Shown: in pieces, positions 1-11,182 of the stretch
Layout of the letters: each line of letters begins with the position of its first letter
Numbering within the stretch: position 1 is the stretch's first letter
Assembly (NCBI GenBank): GCA_030512295.1
Contig: JAULSR010000001.1
Coordinates: 310,001-374,000, forward strand
DNA length: 64,000 bases
Origin: Bombardia bombarda
Taxonomy: Eukaryota; Ascomycota; Sordariomycetes; Sordariales; Lasiosphaeriaceae
Reading direction: 5' to 3'
The notes under the pieces: generated by a model
What the model saw: the letters and a program-made list of their open reading frames with translations, nothing else
The model's database searches: none
What the model was told of the DNA's origin: nothing
Position numbers and translations under genes: made by a program

Positions 1-1849
1 GGTGGGAGAGCAGCCAGGGAAGACATGCTTTCCAGGTCTCAAGTTCCTTGATGTATCTCCTTGCGGACGCCAGCCTGTCGGTCTCAGAGATTTCGCGGAA
101 TGAGTATACATCGAGATAAATCTTGTCGACGAGCTTACTTAGTCTGATTGATCATATTGGCTCAGGTTCTAGCGTAGACTATAACAGTCGCTCTTACTGG
201 GGCGGAAAGGGCCGTTTGGGGTCATATCTTCATCATTGACACAGTTAGGCAGATCTTGATCAACCGTGTTGGCGTTTAAGTGGCTTGGCCGGCCAAACAT
301 CATACCTAGTTGCTTGTCAATGATGTATGCAGACCAAAAGGTGCGACGCTCGCATTGGATTTTTGCATAATCCGGGCTCTTCAACACATCACGGCCGAGA
401 CCCCTATTGTGACCCAGGCGTCTGTGGCATCCAAGGACGGTGATCATCTGAAGGGTAGTGCCAAGGGCGTACTAGGCTTGGGTCATGCGGCTTGTGCAAA
501 GCAGATATATCACCTGGAGAAGGCGTGCCTGGGCTATTTCAAGCTTAAGAGGAGCAACATCAGCATCCAGCAGCTCAGAGGCGGTGGTGAACAGGCAGTC
601 TCCCATGTCCGTGGTCCACGTCCAGGCCTTTGGTTCTCCTCGCTTGGGCTCTTTGAACCACTTGTCGCGGTATATGGTGCTAAGAGTCATCGTTATGAGG
701 GTAACGGTAGCTCTTCTATGACTGATGTCATGGGACAGCTCTTTGCCCGTGCTCGAGTTGAATTGCACCATGTCCAACCATGCCTCGACAGTGTGACGAT
801 GAACAAAGTGGAATGTTGAGTTCCACCCGGTCAGAAAACTCTCCAGCATATCAGCACACGATATCGGGTCTGGAAATCGTGGGATAAGATCATGACACAT
901 GGGCTGATCGCCGAGCGACACGGCCCGTTGGTCTTCAGGTTTTAGAGCGGCGGCACGGGTGCATGTTTTCGCCATGGGTTTGAGCGAGCCTATGCCAGGC
1001 CTTATGAAGAAACTTGAGTGGCGGTGTCTCTTGATTTGCATATCGGTTAGCAAGCTGGAGAGCCTCCATATCAGGGCCTTGGTGCGTTGGCAATCTGCCA
1101 CCGTACTCGCTTGGGCCGCTCTCAATGCTCTCCTCATAGAGCCGACGGAGGATCCATTAGATTTCTTGGCAGAGCTCCCGGATCTCCGAGGTGCAAGAAT
1201 GGCGAATCGTCAGCTAGAGAGTTGACATCAGGAATAGGGGGTGGTTGGTTGCTGGCCTGCCTGGTAGGGGTGTGAGTTTTCAACCAGACGAGAGATCTCA
1301 GGATGGTGGGATGGTGGTTGTGCACTAACACCTTGTACGTGCATTCGACTCTCTTGTTAAAACACCTCTCGCAGGGCATCTTGACCGTGCAGAGGCGGCG
1401 CTTGAGACGACAACGATCACAGGCACGTCGACTCCAGCGCCAGTTCACGTTGATTCCATTTGCCTTGCCTTCTGGGGCAAAATTACGGATTTCTTTTAGA
1501 GTCATCAGGGGGAGGAGGCGGCGTTTTGACGCGTCTCCTAACGTATGACCTCTCATAGGAGCAGGTGTATCCCATCCCCTCTTTATGCCTAATGAGAAGG
1601 AGTCAGCGAGTTTCTGGAATCTAAAGGGAAGGGCATCTATGTACAATTGGCACATGGCTGGAAGCCTGTGCACTTGTGCTGCTTTTCGCGACATTTGTCA
1701 CAAGCACGGATGATCCTCTGTTTCTTGGGATCTGAGGACGGTGTTGATTGGGAAGGGTCAGCTTCGCCATCGCCGTCCTCATCGCCATCGTCATTGGCAT
1801 CATTCGTGGGTGCAGTGAGCTTTCTGCCTCCTCTCAAAAAAGAGGTCAA
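1..1849 (-). CDS. Zn2Cys6 fungal transcription factor, partial (left edge), 5' end unresolved
   Basis: Nuclear DNA-binding regulator of the fungal Gal4-type class. A first cysteine cluster (about 1645-1705) reads CDKCREKQHKC then CANC. A 56-nt intron (1644-1589, CTGAC branch site) joins it in frame to a second cluster, CDRCRLKRRLC..CERCFNKRVEC (about 1365-1450), which has all six cysteines in the C-x2-C-x6-C-x5-C-x2-C-x6-C pattern. The middle homology region is visible near 470-930 (FLTGWNSTFHFVHRHT, then TLITMTLSTIYRDKWF). The fungal_trans core lies near 200-400 (FWSAYIIDKQLGMMFGRPSH). A likely intron (about 199 to about 142) leads to a last piece (KLVDKIYLDVYSF) that runs off the window. 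No in-frame ATG is found before 1849; the open frame continues upstream to about 2070, so an earlier exon is likely. The linker between 930 and 1300 changes frame and I could not place its exons. Class is certain; target unknown. Confidence 0.75.
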
Positions 1850-2600
1850 CCAAAGCTTGGCGTGGAGCTCGAAGACGCGACTGCGAAACGCGTCCTGATT
1901 GTCGCTAGCCTGCGCTGTGTTATGCTTTGGATGTTTTGTTTTGGCAGTTTCATTTTTGGATGCTCTGGGAATAGGCAGCGCTGTATGCAGTGATGGGATG
2001 GGAGCCTGTTTACATAAGTAAGCTTGTCTGCGATTAGTTTTCGGATATCGCTGAGTTTTGACGTCGAGGTATTATTTTTGGATGTTTTAGCGTTGTACTT
2101 TGGATGCATTTGGTATGACAGACCACAAGCGTGATTAACGCTGTTTCTTTCTGGTCCCCCTTTTTCCTCGTCCTCTTTCTCCCCATCCTCTTTCTCCTCA
2201 CTATTTTTGTTGCCCGACTGTTGCGCACTGTAGAGGATTCAGGGGCTCTCTCAGTGACCGACAGATTACGTCACACCTAACCCACCTGCACAACGGACCC
2301 CTAACGTAGATCACGAATTTGGTCCACCCCAGCTTGCCGTAGGGGTACATATGCGGGGTAAACGGGCATGGATGGATACAACAGCTGCTCCTCCTCTGCC
2401 TGCCCGCCCGCTAGTTGTTCATCATCCATGATGCAGTCAGTTAATTAGGCAATCCCGTGATCTGTTGTATTTTCTTCATTGTCCCATTCTTTCCTGTTTG
2501 TTCCATTAATCCATTGCCTTTCCATCTCGAAATATTCAGATTCGGTGTTTCTCTTCATCAACCACGACTCCAGTCTAAAAGTACCTAGTTCTAGTAGACC
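1850..2600. other. Spacer between divergent TF and nitrilase genes
   Basis: Holds the unresolved 5' part of the transcription factor gene (open frame to about 2070, with several ATCCAAA-like repeats) and the presumed nitrilase promoter and leader. The last 150 bases before the nitrilase start are T/C-rich. No other gene seen. Confidence 0.5.
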
Positions 2601-4214
2601 ATGATGGCGCCACCAGCAGCAACCCCCAAAATCCGGCTAGGGACGGCATCCCCCGGCACGCGGGCGACGACGCCAGAAACACTGGCGCAGCTGGACCAAA
2701 TTGCCCACCGCGCCGCTGAGAAGAAGATCGACATCCTGCTGCTGCCCGAGGCCTATATTGGCGGGTACCCGCGCGGCACCGCCTTTGGCTGCCTCATGGG
2801 CTCCCGGTCCAACGAGGGCCGTGATGAGTATCTGCGCTACTTCCAGAGTGCCGTCGACCTGGGCGACACCGTAGGCGACGGTGCCGGTGCTGGCGATGCA
2901 TGGCTCAACAAGGAGCTGCAGCCGACCACCGAAAACAGCAACGCCAACGGCAACGGCAACGACAGTGACAAAGCACCCAGACACCCCCGCGGTGATGGCA
3001 CACGCGAAGAATTGGAGCGCATCGCACACGACACGGGCGTCTTTCTCGTAGCGGGCTGCATTGAAAAAGCAGGCGGCAGCCTGTACTGCGCCGTTGTCTA
3101 TGTGTGCCCCCACCGTGGAATCATCGGCAAGCGCAGGAAGGTGATGCCCACGGGCACGGAGCGGCTGGTATGGGCCCAGGGCTCTCCCGCAACTCTGCGC
3201 GCCGTCAGCACCACCATCCGCGGCGTGCGCGTCAACCTGGCCGCCGTCATCTGCTGGGAGAACTACATGCCCCTCGTCCGCCAGGCCCTCTACGCCCAGA
3301 ACGTCAACCTGTACCTGGCACCTACCGCCGACAACCGCGACGCCTGGCTTTCGCTGATGCGCACCGTTGCTATCGAGGGCCGCTGCTTTGTGGTGAGCTC
3401 AAACATGTGCGTACCGAGCAGCGAGACGGTATCGGTACCGGCGGCTGGCCAGACACAGCGAAGTGTTCAGGAACATCACCCAGTCAATGACGGACCTAAC
3501 AGCATCGACGATGACGAAGACGATTTCATCCAAGAATCCCCTCCTGCTCGCCGCCGCAGCTCCTTCAAGACCGCCGAAGGCTTCGAGATCGCCCTTCCCT
3601 CGCCCCCTCAGTCGCAACCACCGTCCAGTCGCCCAACGTCATCAGTGCCACCCACGCGACGAAAGTCGTCCATCTTTGACGAGGACGGCAACGAGATCGT
3701 CCTGCCCTGCATCGACGGCACCACAAGCAGTCCTACTACTGTCACCTCGCCCTCTTCCAGGGCGAAGGTGAGGGCTGCAGCGACGAGGGGGTCATTGTCA
3801 ATGTCGACGATCAATGGCCCCAGTCAAACCGATACCCCAACCAGTAGTACTACTACTACCACCGCCACCAAAAACCCCGCCGAGTTTGTGTCACGCGGCG
3901 GCTCGTCCATCATCTCGCCCTTTGGCGACGTGCTCGCGGGACCGCAGTGGGAGGATGACCACGGCATCATCTCGGTGGATGTCGACTTTGAGGACTGCAT
4001 CCGGGGTCGGCTGGATCTGGATACTGCGGGCAGTTATTCAAGGTATGAACTTCTTGTCTTGTTTCTTTTTATTTCATCTCTTATTCCATGTGACGTTTCA
4101 TCCCAGCATCAACAAGAATGTGGGACTGATATTAATGCTACTCGCGCAACACGCAGAAACGACTCGTTCAGGTTCTCCGTCCAAGGATTGGACCTAAGCC
4201 CTCTTCCATATTGA
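2601..4214 (+). CDS. Nitrilase-superfamily hydrolase with internal low-complexity insertion
   Basis: Carbon-nitrogen hydrolase that cleaves nitriles or amides; probably cytosolic. The Glu-Lys-Cys triad is visible: Glu in LLPEAYIGGYPRG (residue ~50), Lys in GKRRKVMPTG (~178), Cys in VICWENYMPL (~219). The motif around the Cys and the PRGTAFG stretch resemble branch-1 nitrilases of fungi and plants. Two insertions interrupt the fold: an Asn/Gly-rich one at ~95-130 and a Ser/Pro/Thr-rich one of roughly 150 residues (~275-430), before the C-terminal beta strands (IISPFGDVLAGPQW). An intron at 4043-4156 (GTATGA..CACGCAG, 114 nt) has no stop and is a multiple of three, so the unspliced frame also reads through. 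Spliced product about 499 aa, ending FRFSVQGLDLSPLPY. The start is the first of two adjacent ATGs. Substrate not predictable. Confidence 0.85.
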   Translation: MMAPPAATPKIRLGTASPGTRATTPETLAQLDQIAHRAAEKKIDILLLPEAYIGGYPRGTAFGCLMGSRSNEGRDEYLRYFQSAVDLGDTVGDGAGAGDAWLNKELQPTTENSNANGNGNDSDKAPRHPRGDGTREELERIAHDTGVFLVAGCIEKAGGSLYCAVVYVCPHRGIIGKRRKVMPTGTERLVWAQGSPATLRAVSTTIRGVRVNLAAVICWENYMPLVRQALYAQNVNLYLAPTADNRDAWLSLMRTVAIEGRCFVVSSNMCVPSSETVSVPAAGQTQRSVQEHHPVNDGPNSIDDDEDDFIQESPPARRRSSFKTAEGFEIALPSPPQSQPPSSRPTSSVPPTRRKSSIFDEDGNEIVLPCIDGTTSSPTTVTSPSSRAKVRAAATRGSLSMSTINGPSQTDTPTSSTTTTTATKNPAEFVSRGGSSIISPFGDVLAGPQWEDDHGIISVDVDFEDCIRGRLDLDTAGSYSRYELLVLFLFISSLIPCDVSSQHQQECGTDINATRATRRNDSFRFSVQGLDLSPLPY

Positions 4215-5172
4215 AGAGTGGTATGATGTCGTTGGATCTGTGAAAATTTTGGATGTCAAGCTTTATCCATGATGTATAAATTGAAAATAATATTGTAGTA
4301 AATGATGAGACAACGTTGAAGCACGTCGCAGGGCTTGAAGATTTCTCCCCTAAGATGCGTTAACAAACTGCTCACTCTATGAGTATGTTTCTTCTGAGTA
4401 GCTGTCTAGTTAGCAATTATCCCTTGGCAACCTCTTGCAATTACATATCCCGTGATCAACACGCCCGTTTACCTGACTGAAGTCACCTATGAGAAGAAAG
4501 GAATTAATCAGAAATCTATCTCACCAACTGTTCTTATTTTTGGGTATCATAAAGTTATATAAGAGTCTGTTCCTTCGGTCATAGAAGAAGCAAGGAATTA
4601 GTGCTTGATTCACCTTTTCTTTTCTCCTTTTTACTCCCCCCCTTTCTTTTCCGCTCGCCTCCTCCACCACACTACCACCCCGAATAAAACCAAGGAAATA
4701 GAAAAGACGAAATAAAGAGAATGAAAAATATGAGAATATGTGGTTTCCAGCTCAATAACAACCCCCTTTCCTATGCTCGTAGTCAATCCTGTCCAATGCT
4801 TTGCTTGCGCTTTCTCTAGCGTGACCAGCCGAAATGAGAAAAAAAGCTCATGATGTGTATCCATGTGTATGTATGACCTCGTGCATGCGTGTGTGCGTGA
4901 TGACGAAAACAACCACCCGCCCCTCCAGCCTATCCCAGCCCATCCCTTGCCAGTCATCCCTTCCCTCTGCCTACAAGCTCCTTCCCTGCCTTCCCAATCA
5001 GTACGCTCCGGCACGTCAGAGCAATAGTCAAACGCAGAAGCACCAAGGAGACCAAAGAAATGTAACGCCAAAGACATGTCAAAGTAAGAACCCCAAAACC
5101 CAATACCGCTGCCGATTTCACCCTTTATCCGCCCCTTTATTTCTTGACGCTAGTCTCGTAGACACCAAGCCT
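4215..5172. other. 3' spacer between convergent nitrilase and Ser-rich protein genes
   Basis: AT-rich 3' flanks of two converging genes. A pyrimidine-rich tract at about 4610-4680 reads as A/G-rich on the minus strand. No coding frame with recognisable content. Confidence 0.5.
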
Positions 5173-6381
5173 CTAGCCCTGTCGCTGCTCAACCTCGTCC
5201 TTTTCCTCTACTCCCCTCGGGAGACCGCTGCGCACGCTTGCCCCATCGGTTGTGGGCATCGTCTGTTTCGCGTAGAAGCTGTTGCGTTCGCTCGCCGCTA
5301 CCGCCGAATAAATGCTGGTTCGCTCATTCGCTATGCCGCTTGCTCCAGTGCCGCCACGATGAAGCCCTGGCGTGGCAGGACCAGTGCCTCCTTCGTTCAT
5401 GTTGGCGCTCAATATGCTGAGTGGTAGGGACTCGCGGCTGCCACCAAAGAGCGAAGAGGGCGCCAGAGCACGAACTGAAGCGTCTGTGTCGAACGAACGT
5501 CGCCGCCGGCGCTTAGAGGAGGAAGCGAGTGTCAGGATCGAGGCGTTGTCGGTGAGAAGGTTGTTGGCAGTTGCGGTGGCGTACGTGGTCGGATGACCTC
5601 CCGAGGAGGGTGCGAGATGCACGGGAATGGCGGAAGCAGGAGAGGCAGTCGGAAAGGGCTGGTTGAAGTGGATGACCTGGGAAGAGTTGTTCTGGGACTG
5701 GCCGGCACTGTGATTGTTCGTGTTCGTGTGGTTGGAGTTGTTGGGGTTGCTGTTTTGATTTGTCATGCCGTTCGGAGCGACTGACTGTATTGTTGTAAGG
5801 GTGGTCGTGAGCGAGCGAACCGAGGGAGCCGGAGACGAGAAGGTGCTGTCGCCGCCTCGGCGGGAATCAACGCCAAAGTTGGCGGTGCGGCTCGTACCGG
5901 CCAGGGACGATGCTATGTGAGAAGCGGCAGTTGAGCGTGATGTTTCGTGGTCGGTGGAAACGGTCGGTGCCATGGATCGGCCGCCAGTGGTCGGGGGAGG
6001 GTGGCCATCAGTGGATAACCTGACGGACTCGCCTCGCCCCAGTGATGTGACACTCGATGACCTCCCGCTGTTGCTCCGAGCTGTCGAGAAGGAGTAATGA
6101 CTGTCCTGCGCCGGAATCGCGAGCCCTACGCGGCCTGATTGCGGGTACGGATTGTTGTTCTTGGACGGTCGCATCTTCATGGCCCCCCGCTTCGAGTTAC
6201 CTCCATCTCCAGAGGAAGCGCCCTTGAGGCCGGCCAGCTTCTTCATCAACGTCGAGAAAGGTCGACGACGGCCTGGCCGGTCTGCCCGATCTGCTATGTC
6301 AGCTGTGTCAGCGGTGTCGAAGGGACTCAGCGGCGGAGCCGAGAAACGCCGGTTGCGAAAGTTATTAGGAAAATGAGGCAT
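5173..6381 (-). CDS. Conserved fungal Ser/Thr/Asn-rich protein
   Basis: Uninterrupted frame of 402 codons from the ATG at 6381. An upstream in-frame ATG at 6453 would add 24 mostly hydrophobic residues; I prefer 6381 because NFRNRRFSAPPLSPFDT looks like a conserved amino terminus. The body is disordered: an Ala-Asp repeat (DTADTADIADRADR), long Ser/Thr stretches, and an Asn/His-rich run (residues ~205-235). A second ordered-looking patch near the carboxyl end reads TLASSSKRRRRRSFDTDAS, then SLFGGSRESLPLSILSANMNE. Similar proteins in Sordariomycete genomes are often labelled 'polycystin-like cation channel', but I see no membrane segments that would support a channel. Function unknown; the Arg5 cluster could be a nuclear signal or a phosphosite context. 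Confidence 0.7.
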   Translation of the reverse strand: MPHFPNNFRNRRFSAPPLSPFDTADTADIADRADRPGRRRPFSTLMKKLAGLKGASSGDGGNSKRGAMKMRPSKNNNPYPQSGRVGLAIPAQDSHYSFSTARSNSGRSSSVTSLGRGESVRLSTDGHPPPTTGGRSMAPTVSTDHETSRSTAASHIASSLAGTSRTANFGVDSRRGGDSTFSSPAPSVRSLTTTLTTIQSVAPNGMTNQNSNPNNSNHTNTNNHSAGQSQNNSSQVIHFNQPFPTASPASAIPVHLAPSSGGHPTTYATATANNLLTDNASILTLASSSKRRRRRSFDTDASVRALAPSSLFGGSRESLPLSILSANMNEGGTGPATPGLHRGGTGASGIANERTSIYSAVAASERNSFYAKQTMPTTDGASVRSGLPRGVEEKDEVEQRQG

Positions 6382-7611
6382 GTTGGGCGGGAATCTAATG
6401 AGGCCAGGCACAGGTGACAACAAGAGAAAGGCAAGAAACACCAGAAAAGGCACAGCTCTCGAACGAAGGGTCGGCTTGGGGTTGTTTGGAGGAGGGTGTT
6501 AGGAGATGGGCGTAGTACCGTGGGGTTCGGGCGTTGTTTCAGTCATGGCCATAGTCGAATGCAAGCAAGAAAGCGGACGAAACGAGTAGATTCGATGTGG
6601 GAACGACCAGTCGCGAAGTTGCGAGTTAGCCCACAGGCAGCAGTTCAGGCTTCGCACCTGCGTGTAGAACCGGGAATTGTCGAGTGCAGCAGAGGTCCAA
6701 AAAGTCTAGTCGACAGTAGAAGTATGGTTCGGGGCGTATGAGGGGGAATGAACGATCGACAGGAAGCGGGTTTGCTGAGCAGACTAAGGCAAGTGGGTGG
6801 GTTGTCGCCTATCCAGAGGAGGCAGTCGCGATGGACGATTGGTGAAGGCCGGGTGGCAATTTCACAAGGGGTCAATTCGGGACGACGACGATAACTACGA
6901 AACTTCTGGGCCGGTGTCGAGCTTCGCTAGACGGACAAGTAAGGATTTATTGATGCGTTGGGTATTGGGTGATCGGGTATTGGGTGATCGGGTATCGTTT
7001 GTTATCGCGGATGCTGTTTGGCGGGCGATCTCCGATCTCAGGGCCCACGGATGGAAGTCGCAAGTGGCCGCCGTCGTCAAGCTTGTGGTGGATCAGCCTA
7101 ATTCATCGACCTAACTGCATGGGGTCCCAGGCTTTCGGGTGCCACGGTTCGCTGACGGGGGTCCGGGCGTTGTCGCTTCTGCCTGTATAATCAGGAGATC
7201 ACGTGTGCAGTCATGAGCGGCCCCGGACCATCAAGGTTCCTTTCCCTACATTGTGAGGGTCAACCACAGGACTCACTGATTGATTGTAGAGGCTCGCTGA
7301 CTGCAGCCGCGACACAATCTTGACAATCAACTACCTTGGAATATGCCATGACATGTCGCGATAGTACATCTCAACACAATATTCAGCCCCTTCTCTAATC
7401 GCAGCTCAACATCTGCGTTTTCTATTCTTAGTTCACCTTGCTCGACCAATTTCAGCCGCTGGGTGTCGTGTTTCTAGCTTGTTGCTTCCCGCCTACTCCA
7501 CCCCTGTAAGGGTTGCGCAGCAGTGGAGTGAGAGGCGCAATATAGTGAGCAACTCGCCTTACCGCCCCTAGTTTCGCCCTTTTAAAACGCCATGTTGCGT
7601 CCACGAGCGCC
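6382..7611. other. Divergent promoter region between Ser-rich protein and MLH3 genes
   Basis: About 1.2 kb separating two start codons that face away from each other. It holds leaders or promoters for both, plus a short direct repeat at 6961-6997. Small open frames here lack codon signal and I treat them as noise. Confidence 0.5.
6961..6997. repeat. 15-bp tandem direct repeat (about 2.5 copies)
   Basis: Unit GGTATTGGGTGATCG is repeated twice exactly and followed by a partial third copy (GGTATCG). It lies in the intergenic region upstream of MLH3. Confidence 0.8.
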
Positions 7612-10600
7612 ATGTCGATCCAGCCGCTCCCAGGCGACGTGGTCGCACAGATAAAGTCGTCGGCAACCATTACATCTTTAAATGGCGTCATAGCCGGCTT
7701 ATTGCAAAACTCGCTAGATGCAGGTGCCTCCCAGGTCAATATCTCGGTTGACTATAGTCGCGGAAACTGTTCTGTCGAAGATAATGGGCTAGGAATACCT
7801 CCAGCCAACTTCCGAGATAACGGCGGTCTTGGCGAACTTCACTGTAAGTGGTTGTTGATGTCGCTGTGAGGAGAGTTCCTTCTGAATAACAAGAGTGCAG
7901 GCACATCCAGATACCCACCCCGAGCTGATTGCCACGGCAGACACGGGGAGTTCCTGGCATGTTTGGGGGCCCTGTCCCTGTTGTCCATTGCTTCTCATCA
8001 TCGTGAATATCGGTCACACAACTCTCTCACGATTCACAACTCCAAGGTGCTGGCTCGGAACGTACCTGCGCTTCCAGATCAGCAGGTATTAGCCTTCACG
8101 AGTGGGACTCGTGTTACAGTCCGTGATCTGTTTGGCTTGATGCCAGTTCGTGTCAAGCACAGGGCCGCCGAAATTGAGCGTCAGGGATCAACTAAGAGCT
8201 TTGAGCAGTTGCTACTTACTATCGTTGCCTTCCTCCTTTCCTGGCCCGGTGAAGTGTGTCTCTCAGTTCGAGACTCGAGCACGCACCGAGCCGTCTTGGT
8301 TCGTAATCCGGCAGTTGGACACCAAAATGGCACCCAGAAGAGCACGGCATACGCAATCCTTTCGCGGACCCCGAAGCTGCTAGAGCAGGCCTCGCTAATT
8401 GAGCGGGAGGACTCAAAGTCGTGGGTGCCTGTCGGGGCCTCTGCCTCGGGTGTCTCCGTGAGTGGTTGTGTTTGCCTCCTGCCTGTTGCAACCAAACGCG
8501 TTCAGTTCATGGCTCTCGGCATCCAGCCAATACTAAACGAGAATAACTCAAATATTCTCTACGAGGAAATCAATCGTATTTTTGCCAACTCGAGTTTTGG
8601 CACCGTGGAGGAGGTCGGCCTCGGTGATGACGGGGCGCCCAAGACGGAAGGGTTTACGGCAAGAGAGTTAAAGGCGAAACGAGGTGTTGATCGGTGGCCC
8701 ATGTTCTTCCTTCAGATAAGGCTGGAAGAGGGCATGAGTTCTTTGAACGCCGACGAATTTCTTGACGACAGAGCTCATGATATAACCATAATCACTGACC
8801 TTCTCCAACTAGTAGCTTACGAGTTCCTCAAAAAGCACCATTTCCGGCCCAAAGCCGTGAATGCCTTTGGAAGACTGAAGCCATCGTCAAAAGGCGTATC
8901 AACAACCAGGGCCAGTCATCCGGACGCTGTTCGAACATCTCCATTCTCAGGAAGTGAAAGCAGTAGAGCAAAAAGCAAATCTGCCCCAAAATCGGCCATT
9001 AGGGAGCCCAGAAGCTCGTCAAAAAGAAGCTCACGAGGTCAAACTGCTACTGACCGCAGCCAGTCTGCTTCGCCCTTTGCAACATGGGTCAAAGTGAAGG
9101 CATTGAATCAGCAAAAAGCCACAGCATCAAAGACTGCGGCTTCTGAGCCCACGTCCCCCTTTCTAGCAGACGAAACAAGTACATTCGAAAGGCGCGGGAA
9201 TTTCCCCCTCACAGAATCAACAGTCCCCAGACTAAAGAGTCTACCTCTCTTCGACAAGTCGGGCAGCCTTTTACGGAAACCATTTGATGAAGTAGACGAC
9301 AAGTTGGCACCAGAACAACAGGACCTCCAAAGTGAACATATTGTCTGGGTCGACCCTATCACGAGAATAAGGTCACTCGTAGATCGGCGAACTGGCTTTA
9401 TGGTCAAGGCAGATAAAGATACAAGGAAGAGGCAAAAGGCCCTTCCAGTCCAAGGCGTGATCGGAACCTCTGGGGCAGGAGCCAATACCAAACTCGGATC
9501 ACGTCAGAAAGGGCCCGGGCTCGAGGAGGCGTTGTCCATATGGGAAAATCCAGCCTTCGCTCCCGTCGAGACACACATCCCGCGCGTGCCCGAGATTTCA
9601 GATCCACTCGGGCATGGACACCTGGGCCCGGCAGCCAGCCACGCCTGCCGGGATCTCGGAGGCAATGGTGAAATAAACGCCGAGCCTCTGAACGGGTGCA
9701 TCTCCAGAACTCACCAAGGCCGTATCTCCAAGTACGCGCTCAGAAAAGCTGAAGTTATTGGTCAAGTCAACCGCAAGTTTATCTTGGTAAAGATCACTGC
9801 CAAAACACCAGATGTAACAACGAGAGAAGGAATTTCAACTACGAAGAGTGACGAAACCCAGCCTGCTTCGAACTTAGGAAGGCAGCAGTTGCTAGTTCTT
9901 GTTGACCAACATGCTGCCGACGAGCGATGCAGAGTGGAGGAATTGATGAAGACGTATTTCGCCCCTGTCGCTAATGACTCTGGAACCGGCAGCAGGCGGC
10001 TAGTGGCACAGACTCAAGTGCCACCAAAGCCTTTGCGCTTTGATCTGTCGAGACAGGATGGCGAGCTCCTGACAAGATTCAAGGGGCATTTTGAGCACTG
10101 GGGTATTTTCTACGAGGTGTTTTCTAGTGAGATGGGGGACGCTACATCCACATTGCTAGGCGGGGAAAGAGCAATGAGGGTGACGGTTGAGGTGCAGTCG
10201 CTGCCGCCCAGCATCTTGGAGAGGTGTCGTGTGGAACCCAGACTGTTGGTTGAGTTGCTCCGCAGAGAGATTTGGAAGCTTCATGATGGTAGCTCTGGAC
10301 GGTATGTAGACGAGATGGCAGAGGTTGCCGAGGGAGGCGAGGGTGAGGCGGACTGGGTACCGAGGTTTCACCACTGTCCCGAAGGGGTCGTGGACATGAT
10401 CAATTCTCGGTCTTGCAGGAGTAGGTTTCTTTTACCCTTTTTCGATTTTTTACACTAGCTTTGTACATGTGTGCTGACAGCCCTGAGCAGGTGCCATCAT
10501 GTTCAACGATGATCTATCTATAGAGCAGTGCTCTGAAATTGTCCAGCGACTAGCTAGATGTGCATTTCCATTTCAGTGTGCCCATGGGCGGCCGTCCATG

Positions 10601-10780
10601 GTTCCACTGGTGGATATTGGGGGTAGTAGTGGCAGTGTTGGCACTTTGGGCTCGGCATGTAGTATTCCTGGAGAGCAGGCAAATGTTGGTCTTCTGGCAG
10701 CCCTGAAGAGGTTGGCTGTGGATGTAAAAAAAGAAAAAGGGGAGGCTATACGGGGTAGAGATGAGGTAAATATATTATAA
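7612..10780 (+). CDS. MLH3: MutL homologue, MLH3-type mismatch-repair endonuclease
   Basis: Subunit of MutL-gamma (MLH1-MLH3), acting in meiotic crossing-over and mismatch repair in the nucleus. Exons 7612-7843, 7901-10420 and 10491-10780 join in frame (introns 57 and 70 nt) to about 1013 aa. The N-terminal GHKL ATPase shows NSLDAGA and VEDNGLGIPP (residues ~35-65), then TSRYPP and GRHGEFLACLGALSLL. The Glu expected before NSLDA is Gly here (VIAGLLQNSLDA). A disordered linker (~300-600) precedes the C-terminal domain, which carries the metal-binding motif DQHAADERCRVEE, fitting DQHA-x2-E-x4-E. The last intron splits CRSAIMF, followed by FPFQCAHGRPSMVPL, the C-x-H-G-R-P endonuclease element. 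Presence of both C-terminal motifs separates it from MLH1; the FQCAHGRP form and weak ATPase fit MLH3 rather than PMS1. Confidence 0.9.
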
Positions 10781-11182
10781 CTATATCTAGGGGATTTCAG
10801 GCAGATGCACATAGACCTCTTGCATCAGTATTTATTCTGAACATTAGCCATCAAGCCATTCGACTTGTCATACTAGATGTACGACCTGAATGAATAGGGT
10901 TCCAACCGCTAGGCACGGGTTAGGGTTATCTGTGCATCTTCCAATGCCCCGCTTTGATCCCCCGGTGCACCAACAAGCCACAAAGAGGCGGAAGCTGAAG
11001 CTTAAGCTCAGGCGGCTGCTGCATTCGTCGTCATTCAGAGTTACAGTGGACTCCTGACCTCCAGCTCCAGGGCGCGAAAGTGGAGATGGACAGCTCAAGC
11101 AGCGAGCTCGGCTACTTTGATCACGTCAACAGACAGGACTGGCAACACAGCGAATTGACGGGCCAGGAATAAAGATGCGACC
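10781..11182. other. Spacer MLH3 to VPS11
   Basis: Short tandem spacer containing the MLH3 3' end and the presumed VPS11 promoter. Nothing else recognised. Confidence 0.5.

Noticed and set aside
2637..3113. Minus-strand 158-codon frame within the nitrilase gene
   Set aside because: Shadow of the catalytic-domain coding sequence.
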